Shown one piece after another: positions 41,357 to 51,107 of a stretch of 64,000 bases of DNA; positions within the stretch are counted from its first letter, which is position 1; every line of letters starts with the position of its first letter. This stretch comes from Porphyra umbilicalis (taxonomy: Eukaryota > Rhodophyta > Bangiophyceae > Bangiales > Bangiaceae). Under the pieces are notes generated by a model. The model saw only the letters and a list, made by a program, of their open reading frames with translations. It ran no database searches and had not been told where the DNA came from. The position numbers and the translations under genes are program-made. The DNA is taken from NCBI GenBank assembly GCA_002049455.2, contig KV919138.1, positions 1-64,000 on the forward strand, written 5' to 3'.

Positions 41357-42391
41357 TTACTGGGCACGAACTGCTGCCAAAATGCGATCAACGCGGTCAA
41401 ATTGCCCGACAATGTGGCGCTGACTCAAAAAACTGGCTGCCATCGCCTGCAGCAGGTGGGGGTCATCCACCAGAGCTGGATTGAGGTAGACCAAATTTCT
41501 GATGATCACCTTGAAATCGTTGAAAGCGCCTTCAATCGGCTGCATAACGGGGCTGTATGGAGGAAGGCGGAGGAACGCGACACCGTTCGCCGTCATGAAA
41601 GCGTCCCCATCGACGTCATGGATAGGGGCGTTGTCAAACATCACGACGCAGTTGTCGGGCTGTAGATCCCATGAGGCCCCAGGCGTGTACACGCCGAGCT
41701 TGGGGAAGAGATGTTGAGGAAAAAGTCGCCAGTCGGCCCCCGTCAACGCCTTCTCCTGTACGACCAGAGACATGAAGCCAAGGATGCGGCCTTGGCTGGA
41801 CACAGCCATCGTTGTGCTTGTGCGAGGGACGGACCGCGGGTCACGGTCACGGAGGTGCGAGCGCTCGAGCGTCAGCGACCGGCCGTAGAGACGAAACACG
41901 TCGGACCCATTCGTGTGCGTCTCATCGACGGAGAAGATGCAGCGACGAGGGATGCGCTGCCGTACGATGGCGTGCTGACGCCGGCGCTCCTCCGTCGACT
42001 CACGAAAGAGCCGCAAAATATTTTTACGACTGAATCCAAGACGGCGAAGGTGGCGGTCAACCGTGCTCTTAGAAAAACGGACTAGCGTCATGTCCCCCGC
42101 CGGGTCCTGACTCATCATCTTGAGTATCTCGGCGTGCTCGCGAAGCAACGCATGAGGATGATTCCGCACGAGGTAGATAAGACCATCCATCAGCTGCCGG
42201 TCGTACTCGCAAGCGTCGTGGTGCTTGTTCCGCCGGTCCGCGTTGCGCCACACCGACCCACTGTCCGCGTAGTACTGCTCCTAGCGCTTCAGCTGCGTGC
42301 GCGAGACGCCAATGCTGCTGCGCACCTTGCTGCGCTCCACACCGTTGGACAGCATGGAGAGAGCAGAAGCGCGCAAGTGCTCAGAATACAT
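41357..42391 (-). pseudogene. Tc1/mariner-IS630 superfamily transposase, one in-frame stop
   Basis: Minus-strand frame. Starting from ATG 42391, a helix-turn-helix segment (SALSMLSNGVERSKVRSSIG, VSRTQLKR) is followed by TAG 42281-42283, and then 300 more codons in the same frame to 41357. Catalytic triad motifs: Asp in IFSVDETHTNGSD, Asp in CVVMFDNAPIHD, and Glu in YSPVMQPIEGAFNDFK, with 33 residues between the last two, i.e. a DD34E-like Tc1/IS630 arrangement. The intervening RFSKSTVDRHLRRLGFSRKN is the second DNA-binding helix pair. Such enzymes move DNA by cut-and-paste at TA dinucleotides (family knowledge). Terminal inverted repeats were not identified because the flanks are repetitive. 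The TAG (plausibly from CAG) likely inactivates it, unless an internal ATG (42251-42253) is used. Confidence 0.88.
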
Positions 42392-44400
42392 CTGGCTCGA
42401 GACAGAGCGAGCTCGTGCCGACGACAAACGGCGGCCCCTGCGCGACCGGCGGCGCCCGAGGAAGGGGCGGTGGGGAATCAGCAACGCAAAGGCGGCGACA
42501 GCGGCGTGACCGGCCGGGGTGGTCGGCATGACCGGCCGAGGTGATTGGCGGCAGCGACGGCGGCGCCGGCGGCAGCCCGCAACGTCGGAGACGTGGCCGG
42601 CAACGACGGGCCCCCGGCGGCGACGGGCAAAGCGGCGAAGGCGACGGGCGCCGGCGGCGACGGGCAAAGCAGGCGACGGCGGCGCAACCGGCCGGGGCGG
42701 CCGACGGCGGTGACAGCAGCAACGGCGACACACAGCAGCGTCGTCGGCGCAGGTGACGGCGCCGGGCGCCAGCGGCGGCGGGAGGCGTCGGCGGCGCAGC
42801 TGGCGGCGCGAGACGCCGGCGGCGCCAGACGCCGACGTCTACGGCCAACGTCGGCGATGCAGCCCGCGGCGCCAGACGCCGGCGGCGCCAGACGCCGACG
42901 TCGACGGCCGACGTCGGCGATGCAGCCCGCGGCGCCAGACGCTTGCGGCGCCAGACGCCGACGGCGGCGGGCGACGTTGGCGATGCAGCCCGCGGCGCCA
43001 GACACCGGCGGCGGCGGGCCACGTCGGCGGCGCACCCGGCGTCGCCGGACGCCGGCGGCGGCGGCGGCCGCAACGGCGACGGCGTCGCAACCGCCCGGGG
43101 TAGCCGACGGCGGCGACGGCCGCCGCAACGGCTGCCGACAAAGGCGGCGCGGCAGCTGGCAGCGCTTGGCGCCAGCGGCGGCCAGCAAGGGGGCGACGGC
43201 GCCAACGGCGGCGCAACCGGCCGGGGTCGCTGACAGCGGCGAAGGCAGAAAGGGATGCGCACAGCAACGTCGACGGCGCAGCCCGCGACGTCGGCGGCGC
43301 AGCCGGCGGCGCCAGATGCCGACGGCGGCGGGCGGTGTCGGCGGCGGGCGGTGTCGGCGGCGCCGCCGGCGGCGCCAGACGCCTGTAGCGGCGGCCAAAT
43401 CGGCGGCGCCAGACGCCTGCAGCGGCGGCAAAAATAGGCAACGGCGGCGCAACCGGCAGGGGTCGCGGACGGCGGCGGCGGCCGCAGGCGACGACGTCGG
43501 CGGCGCAGCCGGCGGCGCCAGTCAGCGGCGGCGGCGCAGCTAGCGGCGGTGGCGGGCGACGTCGGCGGCGCAGCCGGTGGCGCCGGTCCTCGTCGGCGGC
43601 GGGCAGCGGCGGCGGGGCAGCCAGCGGCGCCGGACGCCGGCGGCAGCGGCTACCACAGACGGCGACAGCGGCGCAACCGGCCGGGGTAGCCGGCAGCGGC
43701 GACGGCCGCGACGACGGCAGCTGGTAAAGGCGGCGGCGCAGCCAGTGGCGCCAGGCGCCGGCGGCGGCTGCCCCGGCCGGCGGCAGCGGGCGACTGCGGC
43801 GCAACCGGCCGAGGTGGCCGGCGGGGGGGGTTGCCGACGGCGGTAGCCTCGCCGCGACTGGCGGCTACGACGGAGCAGTAGGGCACGGTGGCGGCGACGT
43901 CACAGCGTGTCGCAGTGTGTCGCAACGGGCCACGGCGGCGCACCCGGCCGAGGTGACTGACGGAGGGGGTGGGCAATGACAGTGGCCGCGCAACCACTGG
44001 CGGCGGCGGCGGAGGCTGCACTGGTCGGCAGCGCCGGCGATGACGGCCGGTGGCGGCAGCGGCAGCCGTGGTGGTGGCAAGCGGCTGCGGCGGCGGGCGG
44101 CGGCTGTGGCGGGCGACGGCGGCGGCGCGGCCGGCGGCGGCAGCGGCCCAGCACACCTGGGCGGTGACACGGTTGTTCGCTGCACACCTGCGCGGCTGCC
44201 GAGGTCAGCAGCGTCACTGTCGGTGGCAGCGGTTCTCGTTGGCGACGACGACACAGCCGCAGTTGGTGGCGCCGCGGCCGGTGGCAGCGCCCGACAGCGG
44301 CGTCCGACGGCGGCGTCGGGCAGCGGCCGACAGCGGCGTCCGATGGCGGCGTCGGACGGCGGCGGCGCGCCCGCCGTGCGTCAGCACAACGCCGGCTTGA
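42392..44400. repeat. CGGCGG/CGACGG-rich low-complexity block
   Basis: About 2 kb in which nearly every trinucleotide is CGG, CGA, GCG or similar, with recurring phrases such as ggcggcgccagacgcc (many copies between 42800 and 43430). Open frames on both strands (Ala/Gly/Arg or Pro/Arg/Ala) are by-products. Confidence 0.85.
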
Positions 44401-45830
44401 CGTCGGCGGGAGAAAACGAGCCGGGGCGTCGGCCGTGATCTTTTGCGGCGGAGCCGCACCTGCCGCAGAGAAAACGGATACGGGGCAATCTCGCTGCTTG
44501 TGCCCACAAACGATTGCATGGTGACGGACGCGAAGACAAGCCCAAATCAGAGTTTATTCCGATGCACGCCGGCGTTGCTGCTAAAAATCTCCCCAGATAG
44601 AGCGCTGCTTCCTTGCATGAGAAGCCCAACGACAGCGAATAAGGAGAAGGACGGGAGTGTCGACCTCTAGTCTTGAGCTTGCAACACCTTTTACCGGGGC
44701 ACAAACGCCGCTCACCCATTGGCCGTGGATCGACGGCTGCCCCTTACAGCACGATGTGGGAACGATGCTTCCTGATCGGCGGTGTGTCCATTTTTGGGGG
44801 AAGTGCCATAGGAGGGGTCTGGTACCAGAGGGGTTCTGGCGGTCTTAGGGGGTCTCAGGGGGCCTGACTGGGAGCCTCGCCCGAATCTGACATTTGGGCG
44901 GCATCGCCACGCTGACCAATTGTCGGAAATTAGTTGCGACTCCAACAAAGTCAGATATCGCTCGCCCCCGGGCGCTCAAGTTGTTTAAGTCGTGTAGTGC
45001 ACTTAAACGTAGAGCTCACGATTGCTCGACACAGGCCCCTCAAGCTCGCCCCTTAAATGGCTCTTGACTATGTGAAAGCTTTCACATAGTCAAGAGCCAC
45101 ACGTCGTCGCCGAGCCACCCCGCGCACATCACGTGTAAGATACCCATAGCGCTCTCATTCAGCCGCAATATCGAAACATGCCTCTAAGCTCTTCAAACAT
45201 CGTCCACTGCTCGAAACGAGCTGGGATGGCTTGGTACGCCGGCGAGACAAAACGCGCATGAGCCTGTATCGCTCCGCTCAGGTCACTTCATGGTATATGC
45301 CGATGTTTGTCTTTCACAAATGACAAGAGGGGCGCCCGTGGTTGGCTATCTTGGACCCATTTTGTGCAAGGAAGGATAGTGTTTCATCGAGAGGTGCCAT
45401 GCGCGTTGTACGGGCTCTACGGCTCAATGCTTCACGGCTGACTGAGGTCCCGCCAACAGCTGTGAAGTCGTACTTACCTGCCACCGAGTTCAGCATGTTT
45501 TGTATTTTCCTCTCTTCATCTGCCTTACTGTCAAATCCTGGATACCACCATGTGCCGAGAACCTGTGGAAGCATTGGTGATGGACTACGTTGCGGTGCTT
45601 TTGAGATTTGATGGTTGACAGATCCTTCGTTCGGAGGGGGGTCTGGGTCCTGGTGGCTTCGTGAACCCACCTAGTAACTCTTTGGATGGGGAATCGGGGG
45701 GCGCTCACAGACGTAAAAAACGCCCATCCATCAGAGTTTTGGATACGGATAGGCTTTGGATGGGGACGGATGGGGATTCTGCCGGCCGTGACGATGTCCC
45801 TGGCGCACAGCGCACGGTGGTGCTGCGACG
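44401..45830. other. Intergenic region before the NLR-like gene
   Basis: Holds the 42-bp palindrome at 45058-45099 and, near 44787, a phrase (tgtccatttttgggggaagtgccata) resembling one at 10241. A minus-strand frame at 45314-45670 (LGTWWYPGFDSKADEERKIQ, NMLNSVAGKYDFTAVGGTSV) has reasonable coding character and could be an exon of an unrecognised gene. It is too weak to call. Confidence 0.4.
45058..45099. repeat. 42-bp perfect palindrome without spacer
   Basis: Left arm TGGCTCTTGACTATGTGAAA plus G, followed immediately by its exact reverse complement, ending ...TAGTCAAGAGCCA. The centre is AAGCTT. It could extrude as a cruciform or form a hairpin in RNA. Confidence 0.98.
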
Positions 45831-48800
45831 GTGGCCGTGCGTCGCGGGGCGGGCGGGGTTGCGCCACCACGCGAAACGCGCGTGGGCAGGTGCCGGACGC
45901 GGCCGTCGGGTCGAGCGCAGGCGGGTGCACGCGGCGCGGTCCCTTCGCGCCGCTGCCGCGGGTGCCTAGGTTGGTCCGTGGCAAGCGGGATGGCGGGCGG
46001 GTGGGCAGTCTGCTTTGGGCGGGGCTCCTGCCGGAGCCGCGGAGACCGGCCCGCCGAGACGTCGGCGGCGGCGGCGGTGGCGGGGCAGGGCGCTGATGCG
46101 CGGGCGTATTCCCATGAGCGCGGGAAGGGCGCCGTCGGCTCGACTGTCGCTGTGCTGGCGGGGGGTGCGGACGCCGCCCCAGCGACCCATCCGACCGAGG
46201 TTGTCGACGTGGCGGGCAATTCTGATGTGGAGGGTGCTTGCTTGGCCGTTTCTACGTCCGTTGGAGCGCGCCTGTCGCCGCCTGTCGACCTGCCCGCCAT
46301 CGGCTGCACCGCCGGCGGCCGCACTCCACCGGCGGCCGCGACGGCTGGCGGTCCAGACCACGGCGTCGGCGCCGCGAAGGTCAGCGTCTCGGGAGCTACG
46401 GAGCTGAAGCTTTCGGGTGCCGTCAAGGAGTGTCCCGTGGAGGAAGTCGGCAATGCCCGTGAGGGGCAGACTGACCCCGGTGACGCGGGGGGGGCGGGCT
46501 CCGCCAGCGCTGCACCCGAGCATGGGTACTCGCTCTCGACGTTCCGGGTGTGGCCGTGTGTGTCCGGCAAGCGCGGTGTGTCCCGCACGCGCAACGTGTA
46601 TCCGGGCCAGGAGGTTTGCGCTAGCCTCGGCCGCAACCTCTATGTCCTTTGGAAGAGCCCGCGTGGCAAGGGGCCCGAGTCGGTGGAGGCCTTCCGCGCG
46701 GCTGGTCCGACGTGCATCCGCCTGGAGCGGGGAGTCGGCGTCCTGCGGTCAGCGAGCCAGGACGAGGCAGTCGCTGCTGGGGTGGCTCACACCGGCCGCC
46801 TGTTGTTTGTGCGCGGGACGGAGCTCTGCTCCGTCACTGACGGCGGCAACCTGTCCGACGTGGCACTGCTTCTCGAAGCGCCCTCGCCAGGCGTGTGTGT
46901 AGACTGGGCTGGGGCTGGATCCTCCCTTGTACTCTCATGGAAGGATCTGGTGGCCTCCCACTCGAACGCGGGCGACGACGCGGCGCGCGCCCGGGAGCTG
47001 CTTCGATCAGTTTTTCCGCTCCCTGCCGCGACCGCCAACGCCCAGCCCGGCGTCGTGTCGAGGATGCTCCATTGCCGAGGGAGGCGCTGGGTGCTCAGTG
47101 CGCACTATCGGCTGCAATCCGCGGCGCCGACAGCCGCAGCCGTCGGTAGTGTCATCCGCACGGCGGCTGAGGCCGTCGACGCGGCGACTGGCGTGCCGGC
47201 GGCCGGGCTGGCGCTGCGAGTCGGCCTCCTCGGCGTGCAAGTCGGGGCTTTGGCGGTTTTGGCGGAAGGCTGCGGCGCGCGGCGGAGGGCTGCGGTCGAG
47301 CGGTGCGAGGGCGTGGCGCATGAGCTCCTCGGCTGCGTCATCCAGGAGCTGCAGGAGGACCGGACGGAGATTGGAGACGCTTTCGTGAATTTGCTGTGCG
47401 CGCAGATGGGGCCCGTTGAGGGCGTGCTGGAAGCTGTGGAGAGGACGTTCTTCGTGGCACCTGGTAGCGCCCTGACCGACGTGGTGGTGAGCGGGTGGGA
47501 GGAGCAGCTATTGGTGATCAACCAGTGGCTGATTGACTCGCGTGTACGCGGCGCGCTCGGTCGCGGAATCAACCGGTTGGAGAAGAGGGTGTCGATTTTG
47601 GGGCGGGCCGTGGCTGCGCCCTCTTCTGAGGAAGACAAGCTGTCCAAGTACCGGGCAGGCTGGCGGCCGCCCCCCGTGAGGGCAGACTACGTGGCGGGTG
47701 TCGATAACCCGGGCCGTGCCGAGTACGCCATTATTTCCACGCTCCAGCAGTACGCCGACCGACGTGGCTGCGACAGTGGCATCAAGGTCCCTCGTGTGGG
47801 AATCTGCGCCATCGGCGGCAGCGGAAAGTCGACGGCCTGTGCGGGGGTGGCGGCGAGCGAGCGGGTGCGGCAGCTGTTCCCGCGGGGTACGGTGTGGGTG
47901 CAGCTGAACGAGTCGTCATCAATACAGACGGTCGCAGACGCGGCAGTGGCACTTGCAATGCGCTTTTGCGGGGAGCCTGCCGCCAAAGACCTGCTGCGGC
48001 TATGTAATCGCCACGACTTTTTGGAGGTCGCTGCTGCACGCGTGTGGGACGCTGACAGGAAGGACGCGGCCGAGTCTTTGGTGGTTGTTGACAACGTGCT
48101 CGCGGACAAGAAGGAGCAGCTGCTGCTACTGCTTCGCATTATTCCACGTGCGGTTCCGGTGTTGTTCACCACACGGGCCGAGGATGTCGTGGCCGCGGTG
48201 CGTGGTGCGGAGCGGGTGGCAATAGAATCCCTGCCGGAAGCCGACGCTCGGGTGCTGCTGGCAGAGGCCGTCGGAAAGAGGCCCGCCCAGGGCCAATCCG
48301 TCTTCTCAGATCACGAGGAGGCCGCGTTGGTGCAGCCGGTGCTCGAGAAGACTCGATGCCACGCGCTGTCGCTCAGCATCGTCACGGGCCTCATTGCCGA
48401 CCGCACAGGAGAATGGCAGCCGGTGGTGGCAGAGTTGGCGAGAAACCAGCTGAAGGGGGTGCGGGCGATGCTGAACATGACCTTGACGCTGCTCCCTGAC
48501 GCCGCATGCCGCGATGCGTTTGAGGCGCTCAGCATCCTGCCGGCCAATGACCTTGTGGGTGTCCACGTGCTGGAGCGGCTGTGGCGGCCGCTACTCGGTG
48601 GCCGCCGCCGTATTGACGAGGGAGTGGGCTCCCTCCCCGCCACGACCCACGTGAACAGCAGCGGGGGGGTGCATCCTGACGTCATTCGGCACGTTGGTGC
48701 CCTCGCACGGGTGGGTCTCCTTCGCCGCGAAGTCGCCGCCGGGAAGGTGGTGGGCGTGGTTTTGCATCCTGTCATCTGCGACTACTCCCGCTGCCTGCTG

Positions 48801-51107
48801 TCGGCCGATGGCTGCCGCGCCGCCCACCAGCGTGTGTTGGACGACTACGCCGGGGGATCACCCACGGAGGGTGTGGACGAACACGGATGGCGCGACTACG
48901 AGTTTTGGGCGACACCCGATGACGACTATTGGTACAACAATGTGGCTCGTCACGCGGCGGCGAGCGGGAACGTCTGTGCGTTGGTGTCGTTGACGTGTGA
49001 TGAGTGGCGCGATGCCCGTGTGCGGACGACGTCGGCTCTCGCCCTACAAGTCGACCTCGAACGAGTGATCGAAGCATTGCAGGCGGTTGTGGACGACAGC
49101 GATCAGGCCGCAAGGACTACAGCGGTGCTGCATGGCATCATGCATCAAGGGCTGGCTGTGGCCTACACGAAGCGCAATCGCGGCAGCAGGCCGGAGAACC
49201 TGAATAGAGCAATTACCCTACTCAAACGAGCTCTAGAGTTGGTACCACGTGCAACAGCGCCGCGGCACTGGGCGAAGACTCAACACAACTTGGGCGTCGC
49301 GCACACCAACCGTGTTGGCGGCAACCGCGCCGACAACGTCAAGGCGGCGATGTCGTGCTACCATCTCGCGCTAGACGTGCGCACGCGCGAGGCGGCGCCG
49401 CTGGATTGGGCAAAGACCCAATGCAACTTGGGACTTGCGTACAGCAACCGCGTGGGCGGTGACCGCGCCGCCAACGTCAAGATGTCGATGGAGTGCTACC
49501 GCCTCGCGCTGGGGGTGAACACGCTCGAGGCGGCGCCTCTGGATTGGGCAATGACCCAATGCAACTTGGGAAACGCGTACACCGACCGCGTGGGAGGCAA
49601 TCGCGCCGCCAACATCGAGGCGGCGATGGAGTGCTACCGCCGCTCGTTGGAAGTGATGACAAACGAGGCGGCGCCACTGGACTGGGCGAAGACCCAAGTC
49701 AACTTGGGCAACGCGTACAGTATCCGTTTGGACGGTCACCGCCGCGCCAACTTCGAGGCGGCGATGGCGTGCTACCGCCTCGCGCTGGAGGTGTACACGC
49801 GCGAGGCGACGCCGTGGCCTTGGGCCAAAACCCACTGCAACTTGGGTAACGCCTACAGCAATTGCGTGGACGGCGACTGCGCCGCCAACCTTGAAGCGGC
49901 AATGGCGAGCTACCGCCTCGCGCTGGAGGTGAACACGCGCGAGGCGGCGCCGCTAGATTGGGCGGCAATTCAACACAGCTTGGGCGTCGCGCATTCCAAC
50001 CGTGTCGACGGCGACCGCGCCACCAACGTCGAGGCGGCGATGGCGTGCTACCACCTCGCGCTGGAGGTGCGCACCCGTGAGACGGCGCCACTGGAATGGG
50101 CGATGACCCAGCACAACATGGGCATCGCGTACATCGACCGCGTGGGAGGCGACCGTGCCGCCAACATCGAGGCAGCGATGGTGTGCTACTACCTCGCGCT
50201 GGAGGTGAACACGCGCGAGGCGGCGCCTCTGGACTGGGCAAGGACCCAGCACAACTTGGGCGTCGCGCATTCCAACCGTGTGGGCGGCGACCGCGCAGCC
50301 GACGTTGAGGCGGCCATGACGTGCTATCGCCTCGCCCTGGAGGTGCGCACGCGCGAGACGTCGCCAATGGATTGGGCGAGAACCCAATACAACTTGGGCA
50401 TCTCGCATACCCACCGTGTGGGCGGCGACCGTGCCGCCAACGTCGAGGCGGCCATGGTGTGCTACCGCCTCGCGCTGGAGGTACGTACGCGCAAAACGGC
50501 GCCGCTGGACTGGGCGAGGACGCAGCACAGCTTGGGCGTCGCGTACACCAATCGCGTGGGCGGCGACCGCACCGCCAACGTCGAGGCGGCAATTGCGTGC
50601 TACCGCCTCTCGCTGGAGGTCATGACGCTCAAGAGAGCACCGCAGCACTGGGCGAGGACCCAACAAAGCCTCGGTATCGCGTACACCGACCGCATGGGAG
50701 GCGACCGTGCTGCCAACGTCGAGGCGGCGATGGCGTGTTACCGCCTCGCGTTGGAGGTGCGCACGCGCGAGGCGGCTCCGCTGGACTGGGCGGCCACCAA
50801 ACACGACATTGGCGTCGCGTACAGCTACCGCGTGAGCGGCGACCGCGCTGCCAATGTCAAGGCGGCGATAGCGTGCTACCGCCTCGCGCTGGAGGTGCGC
50901 ACGCGAGTCGCGGCGGCTCAGCAGTGGGCACACACGTCGTGGCAGCTACTGTTGATCTTACCGGACAGCAAGCAATGGGTAGACGCGTTGGCAACGGCTC
51001 GCGCATTGCAAGCGTTTGGCAGCGAGTGGTCTTGCTGGGTCGACAGGGAGACCTCCCTGGTCACTCGCATTGCAGCGTTAGAGCGCAGAGTGGCGCTCGG
51101 TGAGTAG
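45831..51107 (+). CDS. NLR-like STAND ATPase with tandem TPRs
   Basis: Single open frame of 1,758 codons. Residues 1-230 are Ala/Gly-rich and the start is uncertain (Met54 is an alternative). Residues about 230-620 are an unassigned helical region (AVGSVIRTAAEAVDAATG..., HELLGCVIQELQEDRTEIGD). Residues about 620-930 are an NB-ARC-type NTPase: P-loop GICAIGGSGKST (about 657-668), Walker B ESLVVVDNVL (about 748), an RNBS-B-like VLFTTRAED (about 775) and a GLPL-like CHALSLSIVTGL. A winged-helix-like segment follows. From about residue 1140 to 1720 there are about 12 tandem 46-residue TPRs with consensus PLDWAKTQ-NLG-AY--RVGG and DRAANVEAAMACYRLALEV. STAND proteins act as signal-triggered switches, often in immunity or cell death (family knowledge). 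The long WAxTQxNLGxAY/DRxxNxExAxxCYxxALEVxTRE repeats resemble TPRs abundant in cyanobacterial proteins. Ends with TAG. Confidence 0.88.
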   Translation: MAVRRGAGGVAPPRETRVGRCRTRPSGRAQAGARGAVPSRRCRGCLGWSVASGMAGGWAVCFGRGSCRSRGDRPAETSAAAAVAGQGADARAYSHERGKGAVGSTVAVLAGGADAAPATHPTEVVDVAGNSDVEGACLAVSTSVGARLSPPVDLPAIGCTAGGRTPPAAATAGGPDHGVGAAKVSVSGATELKLSGAVKECPVEEVGNAREGQTDPGDAGGAGSASAAPEHGYSLSTFRVWPCVSGKRGVSRTRNVYPGQEVCASLGRNLYVLWKSPRGKGPESVEAFRAAGPTCIRLERGVGVLRSASQDEAVAAGVAHTGRLLFVRGTELCSVTDGGNLSDVALLLEAPSPGVCVDWAGAGSSLVLSWKDLVASHSNAGDDAARARELLRSVFPLPAATANAQPGVVSRMLHCRGRRWVLSAHYRLQSAAPTAAAVGSVIRTAAEAVDAATGVPAAGLALRVGLLGVQVGALAVLAEGCGARRRAAVERCEGVAHELLGCVIQELQEDRTEIGDAFVNLLCAQMGPVEGVLEAVERTFFVAPGSALTDVVVSGWEEQLLVINQWLIDSRVRGALGRGINRLEKRVSILGRAVAAPSSEEDKLSKYRAGWRPPPVRADYVAGVDNPGRAEYAIISTLQQYADRRGCDSGIKVPRVGICAIGGSGKSTACAGVAASERVRQLFPRGTVWVQLNESSSIQTVADAAVALAMRFCGEPAAKDLLRLCNRHDFLEVAAARVWDADRKDAAESLVVVDNVLADKKEQLLLLLRIIPRAVPVLFTTRAEDVVAAVRGAERVAIESLPEADARVLLAEAVGKRPAQGQSVFSDHEEAALVQPVLEKTRCHALSLSIVTGLIADRTGEWQPVVAELARNQLKGVRAMLNMTLTLLPDAACRDAFEALSILPANDLVGVHVLERLWRPLLGGRRRIDEGVGSLPATTHVNSSGGVHPDVIRHVGALARVGLLRREVAAGKVVGVVLHPVICDYSRCLLSADGCRAAHQRVLDDYAGGSPTEGVDEHGWRDYEFWATPDDDYWYNNVARHAAASGNVCALVSLTCDEWRDARVRTTSALALQVDLERVIEALQAVVDDSDQAARTTAVLHGIMHQGLAVAYTKRNRGSRPENLNRAITLLKRALELVPRATAPRHWAKTQHNLGVAHTNRVGGNRADNVKAAMSCYHLALDVRTREAAPLDWAKTQCNLGLAYSNRVGGDRAANVKMSMECYRLALGVNTLEAAPLDWAMTQCNLGNAYTDRVGGNRAANIEAAMECYRRSLEVMTNEAAPLDWAKTQVNLGNAYSIRLDGHRRANFEAAMACYRLALEVYTREATPWPWAKTHCNLGNAYSNCVDGDCAANLEAAMASYRLALEVNTREAAPLDWAAIQHSLGVAHSNRVDGDRATNVEAAMACYHLALEVRTRETAPLEWAMTQHNMGIAYIDRVGGDRAANIEAAMVCYYLALEVNTREAAPLDWARTQHNLGVAHSNRVGGDRAADVEAAMTCYRLALEVRTRETSPMDWARTQYNLGISHTHRVGGDRAANVEAAMVCYRLALEVRTRKTAPLDWARTQHSLGVAYTNRVGGDRTANVEAAIACYRLSLEVMTLKRAPQHWARTQQSLGIAYTDRMGGDRAANVEAAMACYRLALEVRTREAAPLDWAATKHDIGVAYSYRVSGDRAANVKAAIACYRLALEVRTRVAAAQQWAHTSWQLLLILPDSKQWVDALATARALQAFGSEWSCWVDRETSLVTRIAALERRVALGE
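49252..50915 (+). repeat. 138-bp coding tandem repeat (TPR array)
   Basis: About 12 in-phase 138-bp units within the NLR-like gene, each encoding one 46-residue TPR. Repeats are highly alike at both DNA and protein level, which favours unequal crossing-over and variation in copy number. Confidence 0.92.

Noticed and set aside
42281..44438. Multiple Ala/Arg/Gly-rich ORFs in the CGGCGG block
   Set aside because: By-products of trinucleotide-like low complexity, with both strands open. Only the Tc1-like transposase N-terminus at 42281-42391 was kept.
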